Origin: Bacteroidota bacterium
GTDB taxonomy: Bacteria > Bacteroidota > Bacteroidia > NS11-12g > UBA955
Assembly (NCBI GenBank): GCA_005788145.1
Contig: SXYY01000075.1
Location: forward strand, 1 to 18,571
DNA length: 18,571 bases
Reading direction: 5' to 3'
In this document: positions 7,207-15,044 of the stretch, piece by piece
Position numbering within the stretch: the first letter of the stretch is position 1
Layout of the letters: each line of letters opens with the position of its first letter
Position numbers and translations under genes: made by a program
The notes under the pieces: generated by a model
The model's input: only the letters and a program-made list of their open reading frames with translations
Database searches by the model: none
What the model was told of the DNA's origin: nothing

Positions 7207-7815
7207 TTAAAGTTGGTAATGAAAAGCAAGCATGCGCGTGGGAGCGGCATTCCATTCAATCCCAATTTTGTCGTTGATGTTGAATTGATAAAAATGAGCA
7301 TCCACCACTGCATCCAATATCTGTAAGACATAAACACCAGCCAAACAAAGTATCGCAACGTCCCGGCGCGAACGCTCGTTGTCGCGATCTTCCAACAACA
7401 ATGGACTGGGCGTTTTGCCCAAACTGTATATCTGGGCAATACTGTCGTTCAGACTTCGCATGTTTCCCCGAAACATACCGATGGCATACAAACTTCCACC
7501 CAAACCAGCGTAAACGATGGGTGCTTTCCAATACTTTCGGTTATAAATCTGTCCTGCCCCCGGCAATGCCACTGCCAACAGCGTCGCTTTTCGAGGGGAA
7601 TGGACATAAGAAGAGTCCCGCTTGGGTTCAGCCCACTGAAACGATTTATCGGGATGATGTTGCCATGTATTCAAATTGCTCTTTGCAAAATCGGGCTGTA
7701 GATACATCAATGAAGGTTGACGAGCTTCTAAATACTGCGCCCGAAGCAATCCACTTCCCAGTAGCCCAAAAGCCAGAAGGAGCGAATGTGATTTTGAGAA
7801 AGCGACTTTCCCCAT
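7207..7815 (-). CDS. DUF5683 domain protein of the par operon
   Basis: The 202-residue protein starts with a signal peptide (hydrophobic 11-24, likely cleavage after LRAQ, about residue 27). The hallmark follows: SPRKATLLAVALPGAGQIYN at 73-92 and RKYWKAPIVYAGLGG, a hydrophobic pair typical of DUF5683. A second hydrophobic segment (about 153-170, VAILCLAGVYVLQILDAVVD) leads into a short C-terminal part rich in aromatic residues. The function is unknown. In Bacteroidota this family often lies directly after parA and parB, as here (10 nt after the parB stop), suggesting an envelope-located partner of the segregation or division machinery; that role is inference. The ATG at 7815 gives a sensible signal peptide. 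Confidence 0.83.
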   Translation of the reverse strand: MGKVAFSKSHSLLLAFGLLGSGLLRAQYLEARQPSLMYLQPDFAKSNLNTWQHHPDKSFQWAEPKRDSSYVHSPRKATLLAVALPGAGQIYNRKYWKAPIVYAGLGGSLYAIGMFRGNMRSLNDSIAQIYSLGKTPSPLLLEDRDNERSRRDVAILCLAGVYVLQILDAVVDAHFYQFNINDKIGIEWNAAPTRMLAFHYQL

Positions 7816-7825
7816 GTCTCAAATG

Positions 7826-8716
7826 TTATTGGCCAATGAGGCCCAAAATGCGTTCCAAATCCTCACGACTCTTGTAGGAAATGATGATTTTGCCTTTGCC
7901 TTTTCCAGAGGCCTTTAAGTGAACGGCTGCGCGAAGTTTTTCGTAAAAAGCGGCCGTGATCCGGTCGATTTCTGGATCCCAGTCTGTCCCACTCATGGAA
8001 AGTCCGAGTGACTGTCCATTCTTTTTTGCTTTTACCAAAGATTCAACATCGCGAACACTCAATTCCTCTCGGATGATTTGTTCATACAATTCCATTTGTG
8101 CAACGGCATCGTCCATGTTGATCATCGCACGGGCATGTCCCATAGATACCTTGCCCAATTGAATGCCCCTTTGAATGAGTTCAGGTAATTTCAGCAGGCG
8201 CAGGTAGTTGTTGACGGTGGTTCTGTCTTTACCCACTCTCTCACCCAATTCTTCATGCTTTAAATTGCATTCTTCGAGCAATCGCTTGTAACTCAACGCA
8301 ACTTCAATGGCATTCAAATCACTGCGTTGTATGTTCTCAATCAATGCCATTTCTAGCATGTCTTGGTCGTTGGCGATGCGTATGAAGGCGGGAATTTCTG
8401 TGAGTCCGGCTTGCAATGAGGCACGGGTTCTGCGCTCGCCAGAGATCAATTGATACCGGTCATAACCCATTTTGCGCACAGTGATGGGTTGGATTACTCC
8501 ATGGACGCGGATACTCTCCGTTAATTCATTTAACGCCGTTTGTTCGAACTCTGAGCGGGGCTGCCAAGGGTTGGCTTCGATGCTCGAGATGGCAATCATC
8601 GCAACGTTACCTGTGTTGGCATTGCTGTTCGATGTGGTAATATCTGTGTTGGCGTTTTCCAATAACGCACCCAGGCCGCGGCCCAATCCGGCTTTCTTTT
8701 TTGTTGTACTGCTCAT
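7826..8716 (-). CDS. parB: Chromosome-partitioning protein ParB (CTPase clamp)
   Basis: The 296-residue protein has all the landmarks of chromosomal ParB. GLGRGLGALL at 10-19 is the ParA-interacting N-terminus, followed by a low-complexity linker rich in Asn, Thr and Ser. NPWQPR (49-54), the CTP-binding GERR motif (93-96) and ENIQR (127-131) follow. A helix-turn-helix for parS recognition lies around 152-175 (ERVGKDRTTVNNYLRLLKL), and a basic C-terminal dimerisation part ends the protein. ParB loads at parS, spreads as a CTP-dependent clamp, and is moved by ParA. Its ATG overlaps the parA stop in ATGA (8713-8716), indicating translational coupling. No parS-like 16-mer was seen in the window. 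Confidence 0.95.
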   Translation of the reverse strand: MSSTTKKKAGLGRGLGALLENANTDITTSNSNANTGNVAMIAISSIEANPWQPRSEFEQTALNELTESIRVHGVIQPITVRKMGYDRYQLISGERRTRASLQAGLTEIPAFIRIANDQDMLEMALIENIQRSDLNAIEVALSYKRLLEECNLKHEELGERVGKDRTTVNNYLRLLKLPELIQRGIQLGKVSMGHARAMINMDDAVAQMELYEQIIREELSVRDVESLVKAKKNGQSLGLSMSGTDWDPEIDRITAAFYEKLRAAVHLKASGKGKGKIIISYKSREDLERILGLIGQ

Positions 8717-9504
8717 GCCATTTCGGTTTCAGGTTGAATAAGGCCATTCTTGATCAATACCTCTTTGGCCAAATTGAGGTAGTTGATGGATCCGCGACTA
8801 TCTGCATCGTGGTGGATCACAGGGACCCCGAAGCTAGGTGCTTCACCCAGTTTGGTGGTTCTTTGGATGATGCAATCAAAAACAATGTCTTGGAAATGGG
8901 TTTTCACATCTTCCACAACTTGGTTGCACAATCGCAAACGACCATCGTACATGGTCAACAGAATGCCTTCGATTTCAAGGTGCTTGTTGAGGTGGTTCTG
9001 TACGATTTTGATGGTATTTAACAATTTGCCCAATCCCTCCAAGGCAAAATACTCGCACTGCACAGGGATGATCACGCTGTTGGCCGCACACAGTGCATTT
9101 GTGGTGATCAAACCCAATGAAGGGGAACAATCCACGATGATAAAGTCATATTGATTTTGAACCGACTTCAACAAACCTTGCATGATCCGCTCGCGGTTGG
9201 GCATGTCCAACAACTCGATTTCAGCACCCACCAAGTCGATGCTGGAAGGAAGCAAGTCCAAATAGGGGACATTGCTGTGCAGAATCACATCTTGCGGATG
9301 GATTTCCTGAACCAAACACTCGTACAATCCCAAGCGCACATTCTTGGGGTCAAAGCCAATACCAGAAGTTGAGTTGGCCTGTGGATCTGCATCTACAAGC
9401 AATGTTTTGTATTCCAATACGGCCAAACTGGCGGCCAGATTGATGGCGGTGGTGGTTTTTCCAACACCTCCTTTTTGATTGGCGATGGCGATGATTTTTC
9501 CCAT
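8713..9504 (-). CDS. parA: Chromosome-partitioning ATPase ParA (Soj)
   Basis: The 263-residue protein is a standard chromosomal (type Ia, short) ParA without an N-terminal DNA-binding extension. It has the deviant Walker A KGGVGKTTT with signature Lys11 and Lys16, LLVDADPQANST as the A' box, FIIVDCSPSLG as Walker B, and the conserved PVQCEYFALEGL region. ATP-bound dimers coat the nucleoid and carry ParB-parS complexes. It is the first gene of parA-parB-DUF5683-TPR. The upstream region to the divergent lipoprotein gene is about 105 nt; no convincing TTG-N20-TAnnTTTG promoter for parA was found there, although a TTGACA lies about 36 nt before the ATG. Confidence 0.95.
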   Translation of the reverse strand: MGKIIAIANQKGGVGKTTTAINLAASLAVLEYKTLLVDADPQANSTSGIGFDPKNVRLGLYECLVQEIHPQDVILHSNVPYLDLLPSSIDLVGAEIELLDMPNRERIMQGLLKSVQNQYDFIIVDCSPSLGLITTNALCAANSVIIPVQCEYFALEGLGKLLNTIKIVQNHLNKHLEIEGILLTMYDGRLRLCNQVVEDVKTHFQDIVFDCIIQRTTKLGEAPSFGVPVIHHDADSRGSINYLNLAKEVLIKNGLIQPETEMA

Positions 9505-9595
9505 GTCTTTGTGCTTCTGTTTTTGCTGTTTAGGATGTCAATGGATTGTTGATTCTTCCCTCCTTATGAGATGGTCCAATTCGGGGCGATATCCA

Positions 9596-9603
9596 TACAT
9601 TTG
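9596..9603 (+). promoter_or_regulatory. -7 box (TACATTTG) of the solute-binding lipoprotein gene
   Basis: TACATTTG fits TAnnTTTG exactly. The expected start of transcription (about 9607-9610) coincides with the ATG at 9610 or leaves a 12-18 nt leader for the ATGs at 9622, 9625 or 9628. It argues against the upstream in-frame ATG at 9571. No clear -33 TTG is present. Confidence 0.42.
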
Positions 9604-9609
9604 CGTTCA

Positions 9610-11328
9610 ATGCAACTTGTAATGATGATGGCTCTGAAAAGAATTTCTATTCTGGCGGACAACAAATTTATCTCCAAAGGAGGGATATTGCTTTCGTCCA
9701 TCGGGCTACTTTTATTCACAGTTTTGGGTTTGGGGGGTTGTAAAAATGTTGATAAAAAATCTCCACAACAAGTCTTTCACTACAATGAAGATGTTTCTGT
9801 CACTACGCTGGATCCAGCTTTCGTAAGATCGCAGTCAGAAAATTGGATTGTATCGCAAATTTTTAATGGGTTGGTTGATCTCGATGCCCAATTACAGGCG
9901 GTTCCCGCACTGGCCAAGTCTTGGGATATTTCAGCAGACCTTCGGAACTATACCTTTCACCTGCGCTCGGATGTGAACTTTTGTTTTGTGGATAAACAAG
10001 GCAATATAACCACCCGAAAGATGATTGCCTCGGATGTGGCCTACAGTCTTTCAAGGATTGCCGACCCCGCCACAGGTTCCCCCGGGGCTTGGATCTTCGC
10101 GGGCAAAATCGATTCTCAGTTACATCGCGTCTTTCTCGCGCCGAACGATTCCACTTTTGTGCTGAAGTTGCTTTCGCCCACAGCCTCCTTACTCGGGTTG
10201 CTATCCACCAATTTTGGGTATATCGTTCCGAAAGAATACGCCAACCTCGATAAATCGTATCTCGCTAGAAACCCTACTGGAACAGGACCTTTCTATGTCC
10301 GTCGATGGGAGGAAGAAATCAAATTGGTGATGCGAAAGAATCCGCATTACCATGAAAAAGATTCCCAAGGGATTCCACTGCCATATCTAGATGCCATCAA
10401 CGTAACCTTCGTGAAGAACAAACAAACGGCATTCATGCAATTCGCAGCGGGCAGTTATGATTTTTTCAATGGTTTGGAAGGTTCATTTAAGGATGAGTTA
10501 CTAACCGACCATGCTACATTAAAGCCCAAGTATGCCCAAAATATGAAGGCCATCATCACCCCGTTTCTCAACACGGAGTACGTGGGGTGTTATTTGGGCG
10601 ATTATCCCGGAAGCACGAATTGGCTCAAAGATGTTCACTTGCGTAGGGCCCTATTTTATGCCGTTGATAAGCAGAAATTGGTGCGTTTCTTCAGGAATGG
10701 ATTGGGCGATCCCGGTGATCGAGGGGTAGTGCCGCCTGTTTTGAACAGTGCCGAAAATGGCACGGCCCTCCAAACCAATACTTCTTGGCAAAAGGCAATG
10801 AGCGAATACCAACTGTCGGGTTATGCCAAGCAAACCAAGAAACCGGAAATTTTGCTTTCGACCACGGCAGATTACTTGGATATGATGGTGTACTTGCAAG
10901 AAACTTGGGGACGTTTGGGTGTGAAAATCAAGGTTGATATTCAAACCGGTGGCATGTTGCGGCAATTGCGCAATGAGGGCAAGCTCATGTTGTTTCGTGG
11001 TTCATGGATTGCGGATTACCCCGACGCGGAGAATTTCTTGGCTTGTTATTATGGGCCTTATTTGTCTCCGATGGGACCAAACTACACCCACTTTGAGAAC
11101 GCTCGCTTCGATGAGTTCTACCACCTGATAGAAGCCGGTGAGGGTAATCAAAAGGGGGCTTCGCGAAAACAATACATCCAACAAGCCAACCAAATTTTGA
11201 TTGATCAGGCGCCGGTGATTCCTTTGTATTACGACAAGAGTATTCGCTTGACTCAACCTTGGGTTGAGGGCCTACAGAATGATGCTGCCAATCGTTTGGT
11301 GCTGAAACGTGTAAAAATCAAACACTGA
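9610..11328 (+). CDS. ABC-type peptide/nickel solute-binding lipoprotein (SBP family 5)
   Basis: From the ATG at 9610 the protein has 572 residues. Hydrophobic segment 26-41 leads to the lipobox LGGC with Cys44, so it is a lipoprotein. The mature part follows the oligopeptide-binding (DppA/OppA-like) pattern: VTTLDPAFV and IFNGLVDLDAQLQAVPALA near the start, then NPTGTGPFYVRRWE, LRRALFYAVDK in the middle, and DQAPVIPLYYDKSI near the end. It would capture peptides or similar solutes for an ABC importer, but no cognate permease or ATPase is in the window; the adjacent ABC genes are of the lipid-trafficking MlaFE type. ATGs at 9571, 9622, 9625 and 9628 are alternative starts. It ends 6 nt from the convergent ABC gene stop. 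Confidence 0.88.
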   Translation: MQLVMMMALKRISILADNKFISKGGILLSSIGLLLFTVLGLGGCKNVDKKSPQQVFHYNEDVSVTTLDPAFVRSQSENWIVSQIFNGLVDLDAQLQAVPALAKSWDISADLRNYTFHLRSDVNFCFVDKQGNITTRKMIASDVAYSLSRIADPATGSPGAWIFAGKIDSQLHRVFLAPNDSTFVLKLLSPTASLLGLLSTNFGYIVPKEYANLDKSYLARNPTGTGPFYVRRWEEEIKLVMRKNPHYHEKDSQGIPLPYLDAINVTFVKNKQTAFMQFAAGSYDFFNGLEGSFKDELLTDHATLKPKYAQNMKAIITPFLNTEYVGCYLGDYPGSTNWLKDVHLRRALFYAVDKQKLVRFFRNGLGDPGDRGVVPPVLNSAENGTALQTNTSWQKAMSEYQLSGYAKQTKKPEILLSTTADYLDMMVYLQETWGRLGVKIKVDIQTGGMLRQLRNEGKLMLFRGSWIADYPDAENFLACYYGPYLSPMGPNYTHFENARFDEFYHLIEAGEGNQKGASRKQYIQQANQILIDQAPVIPLYYDKSIRLTQPWVEGLQNDAANRLVLKRVKIKH

Positions 11329-11334
11329 TCAGTT

Positions 11335-12066
11335 TTAGAAGCTCGCCTTTACAAAGGCATCCAGTTCAGGATTGGATTTTTGTGCTTCAATCAAATCATC
11401 TTTGCTGCCTTCCCACCACTTCTGACCTTGGTGAATGAATACAATGTGTTCACCAATGTCTTTTACTGTTTTCATGTCGTGGCTGTTGATGATGGTTGTA
11501 ATGCCGAATTCCTTGGTGATGTCGTGGAGCAAAGTATCAATCACCCTTGAAGTAAGTGGATCGAGTCCGGAATTGGGTTCGTCGCAAAACAAGTATTTGA
11601 TGTTCAGTGCGATGGCCCTGGCGATGCCCACGCGCTTTTTCATACCGCCAGAGATTTCGGCGGGTGTCTTTTTGTTGGCATTGATCAAATTTACCCGTGA
11701 TAAACACAAATTCACCCGATCCATGCGTTCCTCCTTGCTCATGTTTGAGAACATCAACAAGGGAAACTCCACATTTTGCTCTACGGTTAGGGAATCGAAT
11801 AGGGCGGTACCTTGAAACAGCATACCAATTTCTCTTCGCAGCGTTTGTTGTTCCTGGTATTCGAGGTTATGGTAGTCCTGGCCTTCAAACAATACTTGAC
11901 CGCTGCTGGGTTTTTCGAGACCCACCATGGTCTTCACCAATACACTTTTACCACCGCCTGAAGCACCAATGACCAAGTTTGCCACTCCGGGAAGAAAGTT
12001 TGCATTGATGTTTTTCAAAACATGCTTCTCTTCGAAGAATTTGTTTAGTTCAACCAGTTGAATCAT
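11335..12066 (-). CDS. MlaF-like ABC transporter ATP-binding protein
   Basis: The 243-residue protein has a complete ABC ATPase set: Walker A GASGGGKS (34-41), Q-loop Gln85, signature ISGGM (138-142), Walker B YLFCDEP (158-164), D-loop SGLD and H-loop His196. The signature context ISGGMKKRVGIARAIA and the short length are typical of the MlaF/Ttg2A group, which drives phospholipid movement between inner and outer membranes with an MlaE permease and an MCE-domain MlaD. The permease gene lies immediately upstream (9-nt gap), making a two-gene operon. No MCE protein is seen on this side; downstream is the convergent lipoprotein gene. Exact transported lipid and direction are not known from sequence. 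Confidence 0.9.
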   Translation of the reverse strand: MIQLVELNKFFEEKHVLKNINANFLPGVANLVIGASGGGKSVLVKTMVGLEKPSSGQVLFEGQDYHNLEYQEQQTLRREIGMLFQGTALFDSLTVEQNVEFPLLMFSNMSKEERMDRVNLCLSRVNLINANKKTPAEISGGMKKRVGIARAIALNIKYLFCDEPNSGLDPLTSRVIDTLLHDITKEFGITTIINSHDMKTVKDIGEHIVFIHQGQKWWEGSKDDLIEAQKSNPELDAFVKASF

Positions 12067-12075
12067 GGTGTGGTG

Positions 12076-12837
12076 TTAGAGCAAAAGTTTGGCAATGATC
12101 AAATCGAACAGCAATATGGTTACGCAGATTTTGGTAACCGCTTTGGTTCCGGCTTCACCCACTTCAAGTGCCCCACCGATGGTGTAGTAGCCCTGAAAGC
12201 AACTCAAGCTGGTGATGATGAATGCGAAAACATAACTTTTCACCATCAATACCTTGGCGTAGAGTGGTACAAAGGAACTTCTTAGACCAGTAACATACTC
12301 GTCCATGGTCATGATGCCTGTAAGTTTAGCGGCAATCAATCCGCCAAAAATCAGCAGGAAATTGGAGATGACAATCAAGCAGGGAATGACAAGAACGCCA
12401 GCCAATATTTTGGGAAAAGAGACAAAGCCCACAGAATTTATCCCCATTACTTCGTAGGCGTCGATTTGTTCGCTCACCCGCATGTTGCCGATTTCTGAGG
12501 CAATGTTGGCGCCGATTTTACCTGCCAGAACCAAGCAAGTAATGGTGGGTGCTAATTCCAAAACAGAACTTGATCCAACGACCGAACCAACAATTGCCAT
12601 GGGGAATAAACTGGGTGGTAAAATACCTGAGTCTGACGCCAGCTGGCTGGCAGTCTGAACAGTGGTTACTGCACCTGTAATTATCGCAATTAAAATGACA
12701 ACTACCAAAGAATCTACCCCCATGAGGTTCATCTCACGGAGCAACATATTCCAAAATACACGACCTCGCTCCGGACGTTTGAATACGTATCGCATGAACA
12801 GTATGTACCTACCTACTTCAGAAAAAATATTCATCAT
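12076..12837 (-). CDS. MlaE-family ABC transporter permease
   Basis: From the ATG at 12837 the protein has 253 residues. An amphipathic N-terminus (FSEVGRYILFMRYVFKRPER) precedes about five hydrophobic segments. The family hallmarks are a glycine-containing segment around VVILIAIITGAVTTVQTASQ, then LELAPTITCLVLAGKIGANI, ASEIGNMRVSEQIDAYEVMG and a final FQGYYTIGGALEVGEAGTKA. Together these identify MlaE (formerly DUF140), the inner-membrane permease of phospholipid ABC transporters. A TTG at 12864 would add nine residues; the ATG pair at 12837/12834 is more natural. It is transcribed ahead of the MlaF-like gene. Confidence 0.9.
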   Translation of the reverse strand: MMNIFSEVGRYILFMRYVFKRPERGRVFWNMLLREMNLMGVDSLVVVILIAIITGAVTTVQTASQLASDSGILPPSLFPMAIVGSVVGSSSVLELAPTITCLVLAGKIGANIASEIGNMRVSEQIDAYEVMGINSVGFVSFPKILAGVLVIPCLIVISNFLLIFGGLIAAKLTGIMTMDEYVTGLRSSFVPLYAKVLMVKSYVFAFIITSLSCFQGYYTIGGALEVGEAGTKAVTKICVTILLFDLIIAKLLL

Positions 12838-12888
12838 TTTACGACGTGAAATTACATCGCCCAAACCGAAAGCAAGGCAAAGCCGAAG

Positions 12889-12909
12889 AAAAACTTTATA
12901 AAAACTTTA
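12889..12909. repeat. Tandem AAAAACTTTA pair, 11-bp period, upstream of mlaE
   Basis: Two copies of AAAAACTTTA (12889-12898 and 12900-12909) are separated by one T, so they repeat with one DNA helical turn. They lie in the 83-bp gap between the recG stop and the MlaE-like start, about 50-75 bp upstream of the latter. They could be an operator, an UP-like element or chance A/T-rich sequence. Confidence 0.45.
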
Positions 12910-12920
12910 CACAATCTCAC

Positions 12921-15020
12921 TTACGATATTTTGCTCCAAACGGTGCGATTTGGGATTTTGGCCAGTTCCGCCTTGATGGGCGCGCTTTCGGGTTTCATCA
13001 AAAGTTCATCCGATTCTAACCACTGTTGGGCCTCAACCCGGCTTGCAATCAAGGTGGATTCATCGTAGCGGATATCGGCCAGTTTGAGTTCAAGGACCCC
13101 ACTCTGTTTGGTGCCATCCAGTTCTCCTGGGCCCCGCAATTCCAGATCAACTTGAGCAATTTCGAATCCATCGTTGGTGTTGACCATCGTAGAGATGCGT
13201 TTGTACCCGTTCTCTCCCAAGCCCGGCTTGGTGATCAAAACACAATAACTCTGCTCATTGCCTCGGCCAACGCGACCCCGCAGCTGGTGCAATTGTGCCA
13301 GGCCAAATCGCTCAGCATTTTCAATGACCATCACGGATGCATTGGGGACATTTACACCCACTTCAATCACAGTCGTTGCGATGAGAATGTCGGTTTGGTG
13401 GTTTTTAAACAAATTCATGGAAGCATCTTTTTCTGCTGTTTTGAGTTTTCCATGAACGATACTGTATTTGAACTGCGGCGGTGGCAAATACGTTGAAACC
13501 ATGTCGTACCCGCTCATCAAACTATTCAAATCCAACTTTTCACTGTCTTCAATCAAGGGGAATACATAGTAAATCTGTCGGCCCTTGGCAATTTCATTGC
13601 GCAAAAACTCCATGATGGCCGGACGCATGGATTCTTGTCGGTGAACCGTAACGATGGGCTTTCTTCCCGCGGGCATTTCATCAATTACGCTCACATCCAA
13701 ATCGCCATAGACTGTCATGGCCAAGGTGCGCGGAATGGGGGTGGCTGTCATGACCAAAATGTGGGGCAGGACGTGTCCTTTTTTCCAAAGTTTCGCGCGC
13801 TGTGCCACGCCAAATCGATGTTGTTCGTCGATGACCACCAATCCCAGTTGTTTGTATTGCACATCTTGTTCGATGAGGGCGTGTGTGCCGACCAAGATGT
13901 GAATTTGTCCATCCGCAAGATCGATGAGCAGTTGTTCCCGCTTTTTCTTGGTGGTGGAGCCGGTGAGCAGCTCCATCCGCAATCCGAGCGTTTCAACCCA
14001 ATCCCGCAGTCCGTCAAAATGTTGATTGGCCAAAATTTCCGTTGGCGCCATCATGCAGGCTTGGTAACCGTTGTCAATGGCAATCAGCATGCTGAGCATG
14101 GCCACCATGGTTTTTCCAGATCCTACATCGCCTTGAATCAAACGGTTGCACTGCTTACCTGTTTTGAAATCGTTGCGTATCTCTTTCAGCACCCTTTTCT
14201 GTGCGCCAGTAAGTTCAAAAGGCAGGTGGTTGTCGTAAAAATCATGAAAATAGGTACCCACTTTGTCGAACACAAGTCCTTTGTAGGTGCGATTTCTGAA
14301 GCCTTTCAGCATGAGGTGTCGCAACTGCAAATAGAAAAGTTCTTCAAATTTCAACCGTCGTTTGGCCTCTTCCAACCGCGCCAAATTTTGCGGAAAGTGC
14401 AATTCTTTGACTGCGTCTTTCCGGGAAATGAATTTGTATTTGTTGAGAATGGCTTGTGGAAGGTTCTCGGGGATATCGTAGAGGGTGCTATTGACGGCGT
14501 TTTGCGCGGCGGTTACCAGGAATTTGTTTTCCAGTTTTTTTCTGCGCATCCCTTCGGTGAGGGGATAGACCGGGACCAGACTGAGTGGCTTGATGGGCGC
14601 ATTGGGGATGAGGGCATCGAGTTCTGGGTGGGCGATGCTCAATTTGCCTTTGAAGTTGTTGATTTTGCCATAAACGCGATAAGTGGTGCCAGGTTTCAGC
14701 ATTCGATCCACATACACAATGCCCTTGAACCAGACGAGTTCAATTTCGCCACTACCATCGTGGAGCATGGCTACATATCTGCGACCATTGCCCTGACCCG
14801 TCATGCCCACTGGGCGGACCGTGCCTTGCAATTGCACCCATACATCATCGCCTTGTAGGCCGTTGATGCGGTACACCTGAGACCGGTCTTCATGTCGGAA
14901 AGGGTAGTGACTCAACAAATCACCGAGGGTATGGATGCCCAATTCTTTTTTGAGTGCCTCGGCCCTTTGGGGACCAACGCCTTTTAAATACTCAATTCCC
15001 GTATCCAACCAATGGGGCAT
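12921..15020 (-). CDS. recG: ATP-dependent DNA helicase RecG
   Basis: From the ATG at 15020 the protein has 699 residues, close to E. coli RecG (693). A helix-hairpin-like start (YLKGVGPQRAEALKKELGI) and the SHYPFRHEDRS motif lead into the OB-fold wedge domain (about 60-150). The superfamily-2 motor follows: Walker A GDVGSGKT (297-304), DEQH (398-401), MTATPIPRTLAMT, and motif VI QLRGRVGRG (about 580-588). The C-terminal TRG-type region ends near residue 690. RecG remodels stalled forks and branched DNA. A TTG at 15056 would add 12 residues, but those codons lie within the palindromic promoter region and inside fabG on the other strand. The gene is divergent from fabG. Confidence 0.95.
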   Translation of the reverse strand: MPHWLDTGIEYLKGVGPQRAEALKKELGIHTLGDLLSHYPFRHEDRSQVYRINGLQGDDVWVQLQGTVRPVGMTGQGNGRRYVAMLHDGSGEIELVWFKGIVYVDRMLKPGTTYRVYGKINNFKGKLSIAHPELDALIPNAPIKPLSLVPVYPLTEGMRRKKLENKFLVTAAQNAVNSTLYDIPENLPQAILNKYKFISRKDAVKELHFPQNLARLEEAKRRLKFEELFYLQLRHLMLKGFRNRTYKGLVFDKVGTYFHDFYDNHLPFELTGAQKRVLKEIRNDFKTGKQCNRLIQGDVGSGKTMVAMLSMLIAIDNGYQACMMAPTEILANQHFDGLRDWVETLGLRMELLTGSTTKKKREQLLIDLADGQIHILVGTHALIEQDVQYKQLGLVVIDEQHRFGVAQRAKLWKKGHVLPHILVMTATPIPRTLAMTVYGDLDVSVIDEMPAGRKPIVTVHRQESMRPAIMEFLRNEIAKGRQIYYVFPLIEDSEKLDLNSLMSGYDMVSTYLPPPQFKYSIVHGKLKTAEKDASMNLFKNHQTDILIATTVIEVGVNVPNASVMVIENAERFGLAQLHQLRGRVGRGNEQSYCVLITKPGLGENGYKRISTMVNTNDGFEIAQVDLELRGPGELDGTKQSGVLELKLADIRYDESTLIASRVEAQQWLESDELLMKPESAPIKAELAKIPNRTVWSKIS

Positions 15021-15023
15021 TTC

Positions 15024-15044
15024 GCGAAGATAAGTTATCTTCGC
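15024..15044. repeat. Perfect 21-bp palindrome between recG and fabG
   Basis: Arms GCGAAGATAA (15024-15033) and TTATCTTCGC (15035-15044) are perfect inverted copies around a single central base at 15034. The first bases of the recG (15020) and fabG (15048) start codons lie exactly 14 bp to either side of that base. Each arm contains TATCTTCG, a -7-box variant, pointing outward. Confidence 0.95.

Noticed and set aside
7826..9609. parS site near parAB
   Set aside because: I looked for the TGTTNCACGTGAAACA-type 16-mer across the par region and elsewhere and saw no close match. parS may lie outside the window.
9676..9690. Strong Shine-Dalgarno-like AAAGGAGGG followed by TTG inside the lipoprotein gene
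   Set aside because: Starting there would give a signal peptide without any basic residue before the lipobox. Shine-Dalgarno use is weak in this phylum, so it is probably chance.
11345..11358. GCCTTT-AC-AAAGGC dyad at the end of the MlaF-like gene as terminator for the lipoprotein gene
   Set aside because: The loop would be too small, the stem is short and no T-run follows on the plus strand.
13635..14858. 407-codon plus-strand open frame opposite recG
   Set aside because: Long but antisense to strongly conserved RecG motifs (Walker A, DEQH). Its product is rich in His, Gln and Phe, as expected from reverse-reading helicase codons, and it has no family features.
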